From NCBI GenBank assembly GCA_024403715.1, contig JAKSRJ010000004.1, positions 1 to 64,000 of the forward strand: 64,000 nt of DNA, read 5' to 3'. Position numbers and translations under genes: made by a program. This document shows positions 57,601 through 64,000 of this stretch, in pieces. Below the pieces are notes generated by a model, which had not been told where the DNA came from, searched no databases, and saw nothing but the letters and a program-made list of their open reading frames with translations. The stretch comes from Saccharofermentans sp. (GTDB lineage: Bacteria > Bacillota > Clostridia > Saccharofermentanales > Saccharofermentanaceae). Position 1 is the stretch's first letter, and every line of letters starts with the position of its first letter.

Positions 57601-58808
57601 CGTTCCTCCGTCATAATTACATCGGTTACTACCGCATCAGCATAACCATCTGCAAAATTAATTCTTAGCTTAGATTCAACATTTACATCTCTAGTTGACA
57701 CAATAGGCATACCTTCATCTGAAGTTACATAAGAGTAACCTCTTTTAAGAACATTGTGTGGGCCTAACATTGCCAATGAATCTATAAATTTTGATAATGT
57801 ATTCCTCTCAAATATCATTCTATTAGCAATAGACACATTTAAACCAATTACAATACTATCTAATTCTTTACGCTTCAATTTCACAGTAAATTCTGGTGAA
57901 TATAGAGCTTCATTGGAAGTAAGAGAATAAAGTTGAAATCTTTTAGAAGCCAAATAGTCTCGCATATTAGTATTAATTCGTTCTCTTAATACATCAATCT
58001 GCCCTTGTAACTCATCAAAAGTAGCAAGTACATCTTCAGCGGCTGCAGTAGGAGTTGGAGATCTTTTATCAGCAACGAAATCTAGTATTGTGTAATCCGT
58101 CTCGTGACCAATTGCAGATATAACAGGAATCGGACAATCATAAACAGTTCTAGCTAATGTTTCATCGTTAAAGCCCCAGAGGTCTTCGATAGAACCTCCA
58201 CCCCTAGCTATAATAATAACATCTACATTATTACTCTCAATAAAATACTTAAGTCCAAGTATAGCCTCTGAAGGACAGTTTTCACCTTGAACTGCTGCAG
58301 GATATACTAATACATCAAAATAAGGATTACGTTCTCTTAACTTAACTATCATATCGTGAATAACAGCTCCCGTAGGTGAAGTTATAATCCCTATTCTAGA
58401 TGGTTTAATTGGCAAAATCTTTTTGTGTTCTGACGCAAATAAACCTTCTTGATTAAGTTTGTTATACAAGAGTTTTAACTGTTCTTTAAGAGTTCCCTGA
58501 CCAGCCAACTTCATCGAATTGCACTGAATTTGATATTTACCATTTGCTGAATAAACAGTACAAAATCCAGTAACTGTTACTCTATCGCCATCCTTTGGCT
58601 TAAAATGCATAGTTGAAACTCTTGATGCCCACATCACACATGCAATTTGAGATTCACTATCTTTTAGTGTGAAATAAGCATGTCCACTAGAATACACCTT
58701 AAAGCCAGAAATCTCGCCTGTTACAGCGAGATTAGATAATTTATCGTCGGAAGACAAGACACCAATAGTATACCTATTAAGTTCTGAAATAGTCTTGAAC
58801 TCAAACAA
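57597..58808 (-). CDS. xseA: Exodeoxyribonuclease VII large subunit
   Basis: Degrades single-stranded DNA with XseB. The 403-residue protein has an N-terminal OB fold ([24 protein letters not shown]), then the catalytic region [63 protein letters not shown], and a coiled-coil C-terminus. The start is TTG at 58808, with a GGGAGG ribosome site; no in-frame ATG gives the conserved N-terminus. Confidence 0.95.
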   Translation of the reverse strand: [403 protein letters not shown]

Positions 58809-58822
58809 AGCAGAATCCTCCC

Positions 58823-59221
58823 TTAAAGGCTCTTCTCGTAGCTGGATAGAACTCCGTTAATATAGGAAGATGAATCATCTGTTCCGAATTTTTTTGCAAG
58901 CTTAACTGCCTCATTAATAGCAACGCTTGTAGGAATATCATCGTTATAAGTAATCTCGTAAATAGCTGTCTCCAAAATAGCCTTATCAAGCTTAGGGATT
59001 CTGGCCAAAGTCCAGTTCTTCAAATAACTGGAAATAATCTCGTCAAGTTTTTCTCTCATCTCGAGAATTCCAATAACGGTTGACTTAAAGTATTCAATAT
59101 CCTCTTCAACGCCTGGATTATTCTCTACAAACATATTAATCTGGTCAGCAATATCTTCTACTCTGAAGTCTTGCTGATATACAAAAAACACAACAGATTC
59201 TCTAGTCTCAATTCTACTCAT
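58823..59221 (-). CDS. nusB: Transcription antitermination factor NusB
   Basis: Binds boxA RNA with NusE (S10) for rRNA antitermination. The 132-residue all-helical protein starts SRIETRESVVFFVYQQDF and ends with the family signature DIPTSVAINEAVKLAKKFGTDDSSSYINGVL. Overlaps the DUF2273 gene by four bases and precedes xseA by 14 bases, conserved Firmicute order. Confidence 0.94.
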   Translation of the reverse strand: MSRIETRESVVFFVYQQDFRVEDIADQINMFVENNPGVEEDIEYFKSTVIGILEMREKLDEIISSYLKNWTLARIPKLDKAILETAIYEITYNDDIPTSVAINEAVKLAKKFGTDDSSSYINGVLSSYEKSL

Positions 59222-59457
59222 CTTACTCTCCCTGGTGGCAGGATACGATCCATAAACTGCTTAAACTTACTCTCATCACCAAAGAAAAATGCTCCGACAA
59301 TGAATCCTACCAATGTAAAAATAGTTATAAATATGGTCTTCCATAAACCAAATATACAAATCAATACAGCAATAACAAAAAAAGCAAAAGCAAACAAATA
59401 GCCTGCCTTTGTATTCTGAAGCTTCTCGATTAACTTGGACAGAAGCCTTTCAATCAT
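59218..59457 (-). CDS. DUF2273 small membrane protein
   Basis: A 79-residue protein with two hydrophobic spans (about 17-38 and 41-58) and the family-typical GFIVGAFFFGDE followed by a basic tail. DUF2273 proteins accompany Asp23/AmaP in Firmicutes and probably help place Asp23 at the membrane (inference from context). Overlaps nusB and lies 2 bases after amaP. Confidence 0.85.
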   Translation of the reverse strand: MIERLLSKLIEKLQNTKAGYLFAFAFFVIAVLICIFGLWKTIFITIFTLVGFIVGAFFFGDESKFKQFMDRILPPGRVR

Positions 59458-59459
59458 AA

Positions 59460-60014
59460 TTAGCGTGCCTCAACTCGTGCAGCAGCAGGTTCAACCTGCT
59501 TAACCTTAACCTTAACTTCCTCTACGATAATACCGGTATATCTCTCGATATCTTTCTTGATTCTCTCCTGAACCTTAGACATGGAAGAAGGAATTTCAAC
59601 GTTAGAATAGAGTGTTGCACTGATTCCAACTTCAATGGAACCATTCTTACCAGAAGTTACTCTGGCCTTAACACTCTTAATGCCAGCCTGAGCAGACATA
59701 GCAGCATTACGTGCAATACTCTCAAGCGCATCAGCTCCGATATCTACTGAACCAATATCAGTCTTACGAAGCTTGGTTCTGTATGCTCTACCTGCAGAGA
59801 TAACACACACAATAGAAGCAACACACGAAATAAGAACAAGGCACAAAACAGCAACATACGCATATCTTGTTACCGGATTTGTAACCATATTAGACAATGG
59901 CGAAAGCAAATCTGCAAAAATACCATCATCAATAACTGCAAATAAAAGAATAAATGTCAGAAGTGAAAGAAAAATCGAATATACAAATAAGAAAAAACGC
60001 ATAAATCCGTTCAT
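59460..60014 (-). CDS. amaP: Alkaline-shock membrane-anchoring protein AmaP
   Basis: A 184-residue protein with two N-terminal membrane spans (about 5-26 and 48-70) and a C-terminal Asp23/Gls24-like domain (IESIARNAAMSAQAGIKSVKARV, VQERIKKDIERYTGI-VVEEVKV-type ending). In S. aureus AmaP recruits Asp23 to the membrane; a matching role is inferred from its place between asp23 and DUF2273. Overlaps asp23 by four bases. Confidence 0.88.
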   Translation of the reverse strand: MNGFMRFFLFVYSIFLSLLTFILLFAVIDDGIFADLLSPLSNMVTNPVTRYAYVAVLCLVLISCVASIVCVISAGRAYRTKLRKTDIGSVDIGADALESIARNAAMSAQAGIKSVKARVTSGKNGSIEVGISATLYSNVEIPSSMSKVQERIKKDIERYTGIIVEEVKVKVKQVEPAAARVEAR

Positions 60015-60406
60015 ACTTCTTCCTCGCTTTCTGTAACTTCCTTCTTCTCAACTATACCACAAACGTATACATCTACCGATTCAACATCGAGTCCAGTAAA
60101 TCGCTCTACGTCTTTTTTTACCTTATCCTGTATATTCCACGCTACTTCAGGAATAACCATTCCATAATAGATAATTGGATAAATAGTAATATAGACAACT
60201 TCCTTACGGTTATCACTGAAAACTACTCTGACACCTTTTCCTTCATGGACAACGCCAGCTTTTTCTTTCAGTGCAACTACAAAAGAGGGCTTAAGCTCGT
60301 GAACACCTTCAATTTGAAGTGCGGCTTCAGCGGCATACTGTGCCACGAAGCCTTGTGTCATCGAGCGATCGCCCTTTATTGTTGCAATTTCTGTAATACC
60401 GTTCAT
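60011..60406 (-). CDS. Asp23/Gls24 family envelope stress protein (YqhY-like)
   Basis: A 131-residue Asp23-family protein: TEIATIKGDRSMTQGFVAQYAAEAALQIEGV, then VRVVFSDNRKEVVYITIYPII and DKVKKDVERFTGLDVESVDVYVCGI. A membrane-associated cell-envelope homeostasis protein in other Firmicutes; its place before nusB matches yqhY. The frame reaches TTG 60430, but ATG 60406 fits the family start; its ribosome site is weak. It begins 24 bases after efp ends. Confidence 0.88.
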   Translation of the reverse strand: MNGITEIATIKGDRSMTQGFVAQYAAEAALQIEGVHELKPSFVVALKEKAGVVHEGKGVRVVFSDNRKEVVYITIYPIIYYGMVIPEVAWNIQDKVKKDVERFTGLDVESVDVYVCGIVEKKEVTESEEEV

Positions 60407-60430
60407 ATACCCGCAGGTATCAATGTGCAA

Positions 60431-60988
60431 TTAAGCACGCTCGAGGTATTCACCTGTTCTTGTATCTACTCTGATAATCTCATTCTGATTAACGAAGAGA
60501 GGAACCTTAACTACAGCACCTGTCTCAAGAGTAGCGTACTTAGAAGCGTTATTTGTTGTATCACCTCTAACACCTGGCTCGCACTCAGTAATCTCGAGCT
60601 CAACTACGATAGGAAGCTCAACTGAAAAAACCTCGCCCTTGTAAGAAAGAATCTTACAAATCATCTCTTCCTTCAAGAACTTAATAGCATCGCCGATATT
60701 AGCGGCAGAAATAGGAGTCTGATCATATGTCTCCTGATCCATGAAATAGTAGAGATCGCCATCAGCATATACATACTGCATATCTCTTCTATCAAGCTTA
60801 GCCTCTTCATACTTATCATTAGGGTTAAAAGATCTCTCAACAACAGAACCTGTCTTAACGTTTCTGTACTTTGTTCTTACGAAAGCAGCACCCTTACCAG
60901 GCTTTACATGCTGGAACTCAACAACCTGATAAACCTGACTATCCATCTCAAAGCAAACACCATTTCTAAAATCGCCTGCGCTGATCAT
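60431..60988 (-). CDS. efp: Translation elongation factor P
   Basis: Relieves ribosome stalling at polyproline. The 185-residue protein has the KOW-like N-terminal domain with [22 protein letters not shown], whose modified-residue loop (H-V-K-P-G-K-G) carries a lysine, the central OB domain, and the C-terminal signature [38 protein letters not shown] precedes ATG 60988, and a good promoter lies upstream. First gene of the long operon to recN. Confidence 0.97.
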   Translation of the reverse strand: MISAGDFRNGVCFEMDSQVYQVVEFQHVKPGKGAAFVRTKYRNVKTGSVVERSFNPNDKYEEAKLDRRDMQYVYADGDLYYFMDQETYDQTPISAANIGDAIKFLKEEMICKILSYKGEVFSVELPIVVELEITECEPGVRGDTTNNASKYATLETGAVVKVPLFVNQNEIIRVDTRTGEYLERA

Positions 60989-61026
60989 TAATATTTCTCC
61001 TTTAATATTAAAAATAGTTACATAGC

Positions 61027-61055
61027 ATTTTACTTAATAAGGAAAGAATATGCAA
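61027..61055 (-). promoter_or_regulatory. Promoter of efp and the following operon
   Basis: On the minus strand TTGCAT (61050-61055) and TAAAAT (61027-61032) are 17 bases apart. It is divergent from the promoter at 61073-61101; only about 17 bases separate the two -35 elements, so a regulator bound there could affect both. Confidence 0.65.
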
Positions 61056-61072
61056 CCTTATGAAAATTAAAG

Positions 61073-61101
61073 TTGAATTTGACTATTTAAGGCTTTAAAA
61101 T
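61073..61101 (+). promoter_or_regulatory. Promoter predicting a leaderless mRNA for the GGDEF/EAL-type gene
   Basis: TTGAAT (61073-61078) and TAAAAT (61096-61101) are separated by 17 bases, each five of six matches. The expected transcription start, about 7 bases after the -10 box, is position 61108, the A of the ATG. No ribosome site is present. Confidence 0.6.
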
Positions 61102-61107
61102 TTTTGT

Positions 61108-62778
61108 ATGAATATTACTAATACTGACATTTTAAATCTAATTAAGAGTTGTGAGATTTTCGATACATCATTTTCAGAGGATAGTGTTGTTCTTCACTTC
61201 ATTAATGAATTAGGAATCAGTAAAATCTCATATCGTGTTTTTTACAACGATATAAATATTGAATCCAGTGATGTCTATATTGCTCCGGAAGTCACTCTGG
61301 GCGAATTATTCGAATGTAAAAAACATTCAAGTAATGATCGGTTAATTACGCTTAAGATTTTCAGATATGTAGATTCAAAAGACTTATCCACAGAAGAAAA
61401 GTCATTCCTCTCAATATTTGCTGAATGCACTTTGTGCGGAATAAGCAACAAGAATCTTCTTAAGGCATATGAAAATGTCAGAAACTTCGATTCTTTAACT
61501 AAGCTTACTAATATTAATTACTTCACTAATCATTTAAGTAAATTAATTGAGAAGGAATCTTCTGTCCTATATTCTGTTGCATGCATAAATATTAAAAACT
61601 GTGGTGCCATAAACCGAATTTTTGGTTCTGATACCGTTGATAAAATAATAAGAGAATTTGCTCAGGATAACCTAGAACTGTTTGATATTAATAATGATGA
61701 ATTGTTATCCCGCCTCTCGAGCGATACTTTTATTATGACTTTGCCTACAAGTCGTGTTGATGAAGTAATCGAGAAGATGAAGAGCGCTACTGTTAATGTC
61801 GAGCTTAACGGCGACATAGTTGAATATAACGTGGATATAAGAGCGGGTGTTGTTAACCTTAAGCATAATGATCGTAAGGCATCAGAGATAGTTCACCTTG
61901 CAGAGCATGCCCTGGTTTATTCACGATATGAACAGTATTCTGATGTATTTAAAATCAGCTCCCACAGTTCTAACCAGTTTGAGCCTAATTCAAATCTCTC
62001 GCAGGAGATTCATGAATCAATGAAGTCAAACAAGCTGTTTATCTACTACAAACCAAGCCTGAGACTTAATGAAGATGGTTCTTACAGATTATCAGGAGCT
62101 GAGGCTCAGCTGCGTTTCCGTAAGAACGGCGAGATGGTAAATCCTGTTGACCTTATCCCAAATGCACCTGAAAACAGCAATTTACTTCGTGATATTAATG
62201 AATATCTCTTCCGTAATACTTGCAGACAGATTAATGAATGGTCTGAACAAAATATCAATACTGTTCCTGTAGCTATTGAACTCTTTGCGTTCGACTACTT
62301 TAATACTGCATTTGCGGAAAATATTATCAGAAGTATTGATGGCTATCATATTAACAGGCACGACATTATCCTCGAGTTTGATGAGAAAAACTTCCATGGT
62401 CACTTCCAGGAGATGTTAATTTGTGCCGAGAAGTGCTTCAAGGCAGGCATTCGTGTTGCCATCAAAAATTATGGCTTCAGAGAGTCATCATTAGGCTTAT
62501 TACGTGACATAAAGTGTCAGTATATAAAACTCAGTCCAAATCTGGTAAATACTGATTCTAACAAAGACAACATTATTCTTGGAAACATCATTAAAATGAT
62601 TACTTCTCTTGGATTGGAAGTAATATGCACAGACCCTGAGTCTGAAGAAATTGCCAAGAAAGCTATTAAGTATGGATGCGGCATATTCCAGGGAGATATT
62701 TTTGATAAATACTTGTCTGAGAGATTCTTTGAGAGAAGACTTAAAAATCCAATATATAACGATACTGTTAGTGAATAA
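61108..62778 (+). CDS. Degenerate GGDEF-EAL domain protein
   Basis: A 556-residue cytoplasmic protein. Residues 1-120 are an unrecognised N-terminal region. A GGDEF-like domain follows (DSLTKLTNINYF at 128-139), but the active motif reads SSDTF (204-208). An EAL-like domain follows (YYKPSLRLNEDG, then AEAQLRF at 331-337), in which the paired catalytic Asp residues are Lys-Asn (IKNYGF, 453-454) and the AEGVE loop reads CTDPE. Cyclase and phosphodiesterase activity are both unlikely; ligand sensing or protein contact is more likely. ATG 61108 lacks a ribosome site. The 3' end overlaps rnhB by 11 bases. Confidence 0.82.
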   Translation: MNITNTDILNLIKSCEIFDTSFSEDSVVLHFINELGISKISYRVFYNDINIESSDVYIAPEVTLGELFECKKHSSNDRLITLKIFRYVDSKDLSTEEKSFLSIFAECTLCGISNKNLLKAYENVRNFDSLTKLTNINYFTNHLSKLIEKESSVLYSVACINIKNCGAINRIFGSDTVDKIIREFAQDNLELFDINNDELLSRLSSDTFIMTLPTSRVDEVIEKMKSATVNVELNGDIVEYNVDIRAGVVNLKHNDRKASEIVHLAEHALVYSRYEQYSDVFKISSHSSNQFEPNSNLSQEIHESMKSNKLFIYYKPSLRLNEDGSYRLSGAEAQLRFRKNGEMVNPVDLIPNAPENSNLLRDINEYLFRNTCRQINEWSEQNINTVPVAIELFAFDYFNTAFAENIIRSIDGYHINRHDIILEFDEKNFHGHFQEMLICAEKCFKAGIRVAIKNYGFRESSLGLLRDIKCQYIKLSPNLVNTDSNKDNIILGNIIKMITSLGLEVICTDPESEEIAKKAIKYGCGIFQGDIFDKYLSERFFERRLKNPIYNDTVSE

Positions 62779-63415
62779 CCTTCAAAAATGATCTTCTATG
62801 AATAGGCGTCATTCCATGCTCGCGAATAGCAGCATAATGAGCGGCTGTGCCGTAACCTTTATGTCCACCAAATCCATATCCTTCATAGATAGAATCATAC
62901 TCCTCCATAATTCTATCTCGAGTTACTTTTGCAAGAATAGAAGCAGCAGCAATAGAATTAGACTTAGCATCACCTTTAATAATTGGATCAACTATTGGCA
63001 CATCAGTGCCCTGAAGTTTAACTGCATCAATTAAAAGTACTTCTGGTTCATAACCCTTAAGTGTAAGTTCAGTAACACATGTACGCATTGCACGTTTGGT
63101 TGCTTCTAAGATATTAATCTCATCAATAACGTCTGCCTCAACTCGACATACAGCATATGCCAAAGACTTTTCAATAATCTCATCAAAAAGCATATCACGC
63201 TTTTTAGCAGACAGTTTCTTAGAATCATCAAGTCCAAGAATTGGTCTATCAGGATCCAATATACAAGCTCCAGCAACTACTGGACCTGCTAAAGGGCCTC
63301 TACCAGCTTCGTCAATACCAGCAATAACAAACTTGCCCATATCACGATACTTATTCTCGTACTCACATAAGAGTGCGTACTTCTCTAACAACTGTTCCTG
63401 AGTAAGTTTTGCCAT
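62768..63415 (-). CDS. rnhB: Ribonuclease HII
   Basis: Removes ribonucleotides and RNA from DNA hybrids. The 215-residue protein has the metal-binding FVIAGIDEAGRGPLAGPVVAGA, LDDSKKLSAKKRDMLFDEI, LIDAVKL and the C-terminal SIAAASILAKVTRDRIM and GYGFGGHKGYGTAAHYAAI. Follows rbgA by 2 bases, a common Firmicute pair. Convergent overlap of 11 bases with the GGDEF/EAL-type gene. Confidence 0.97.
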   Translation of the reverse strand: MAKLTQEQLLEKYALLCEYENKYRDMGKFVIAGIDEAGRGPLAGPVVAGACILDPDRPILGLDDSKKLSAKKRDMLFDEIIEKSLAYAVCRVEADVIDEINILEATKRAMRTCVTELTLKGYEPEVLLIDAVKLQGTDVPIVDPIIKGDAKSNSIAAASILAKVTRDRIMEEYDSIYEGYGFGGHKGYGTAAHYAAIREHGMTPIHRRSFLKVIH

Positions 63416-63417
63416 AA

Positions 63418-64000
63418 CTATGGTCTCTCAAAAGTAATTCGACCAATTCTTCCCTGTCTTAAATCATCAAGTAATAATCTAGAGAAACGGTCTTCATCAA
63501 TTCGTCCACCACTCATGAGACATCCTTTTCCCTTCGCCATAGCCAAGAATCGATCATAAGGATCGTTGATACCTTCATTCACTTTGTATCTATCAGACAT
63601 TAATTCAGGATACATATCCCACAACAAATTTGCTGCATCATAAGCAACATCAACAATATCAGTTACTTCTGCTTTAACAGCTCCTGTAGCTGCTAAAACA
63701 ACCTGATTCTTACGTGTACCTAGCTTTGGCCACAAAACACCTGGCATATCCATTAATTCTAGTCTTCCACCAGTTGGAATCCACTTAGGTGCTCTAGTAA
63801 CACCAGGTTTATCACCTGTTACAGCAGACTTCTTACCTGCTAAACTATTAATCAATGTAGACTTACCAGTATTAGGAACTCCTACAACCATTACTCTAAT
63901 TGGTCTGCCTGTACGGCCCTTAGATTCAGCTTTGTCGAGGATATCCTTCATTAACTGCATAGTAATATCATTAAGATTCTTAAGATTATTACGGTCAATA
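63418..64000 (-). CDS. rbgA: Ribosome biogenesis GTPase RbgA (YlqF), C-terminal part (start outside window)
   Basis: The last about 194 residues of a circularly permuted GTPase needed for 50S assembly. The G4-bearing N-terminal segment lies to the right of the window; visible are the P-loop VGVPNTGKSTLINSLAG, switch region GDKPGVTRAPKW, DMPGVLWP (G3) and the C-terminal RNA-binding helical domain. The frame continues to the window edge without a start, so an internal ATG at 63960 is not the true start. rnhB follows 2 bases later. Confidence 0.93.
   Translation of the reverse strand, partial: IDRNNLKNLNDITMQLMKDILDKAESKGRTGRPIRVMVVGVPNTGKSTLINSLAGKKSAVTGDKPGVTRAPKWIPTGGRLELMDMPGVLWPKLGTRKNQVVLAATGAVKAEVTDIVDVAYDAANLLWDMYPELMSDRYKVNEGINDPYDRFLAMAKGKGCLMSGGRIDEDRFSRLLLDDLRQGRIGRITFERP

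Overview
The window reads as a chromosomal segment of a low-GC Gram-positive anaerobe of the class Clostridia; I cannot name a genus. The evidence is ATP-type PEP carboxykinase, RNase Y, a CIRCE-controlled groES-groEL pair, a YerC-type TrpR-family protein, the UPF0237/UPF0210 pair, the Asp23-AmaP-DUF2273 envelope trio, and a Firmicute-style gene order efp-asp23-amaP-DUF2273-nusB-xseA-xseB-ispA-dxs-nadK-argR-recN. Almost every gene lies on the minus strand in tightly packed, often overlapping operons. The plus-strand exceptions are argG-GNAT-argH, one two-component pair, an RluA-type pseudouridine synthase and a GGDEF/EAL-type protein. I see no rRNA, insertion sequence, prophage or CRISPR array.

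Layout, left to right. 1-600: 5' part of pckA and a tRNA-Thr/tRNA-Leu pair with terminator. 0.6-6 kb: yerC-secA-PNP-ahcY. 6-8.8 kb: four small Tad-like envelope or pseudopilin genes, preceded by a phased repeat array and a hairpin. 8.9-12.3 kb: pheS-pheT. 12.4-17.7 kb: mreC-mreD-PBP2 with a SEC-C protein, a degenerate methylglyoxal-synthase-like protein and an MBL hydrolase. 17.8-23.3 kb: icd, then a lipoprotein, a GNAT-like/MGMT fusion, a flavin reductase, a NUDIX enzyme and holA. 23.4-25.1 kb: a large hairpin, tRNA-Leu and a protease-less Lon-like AAA+ ATPase. 25.2-28.4 kb: arginine genes with a candidate ARG box. 28.4-31.6 kb: an intracellular alpha-amylase and the UPF0210/ACT pair. 31.6-40.9 kb: a Gld-like ABC system (ATPase, permease, GldG, DUF4340, DUF5711-like) followed by a CYTH protein and two flavoproteins. 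41-46.6 kb: thioesterase, membrane protein, groESL, LCP protein and galE. 46.7-50.6 kb: a sensor/regulator pair and RNase Y. 50.7-61 kb: rluA and the long efp-to-recN operon. 61.1-64 kb: a degenerate GGDEF/EAL protein, rnhB and the 3' part of rbgA.

Most content is housekeeping: protein export, translation, envelope elongation, isoprenoid precursors, DNA repair and arginine synthesis. The less ordinary parts are: (i) the orphan Tad-like cluster, with four TTGTCG boxes at an exact 10-bp period just upstream of a candidate promoter whose transcript would start inside a hairpin that covers the ribosome site; (ii) a GGDEF/EAL protein in which both catalytic signatures are degenerate and whose promoter predicts a leaderless mRNA; (iii) a Lon-type AAA+ module without protease and with Asn in place of the Walker B Asp; (iv) a methylglyoxal-synthase-like protein lacking its catalytic Asp; (v) a GNAT-like/MGMT fusion; (vi) a Gld-type ABC operon coupled to flavoproteins; and (vii) a YerC protein with an insertion inside its helix-turn-helix. 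Identifications come from recognising motifs in the translated sequence; no database search was run.
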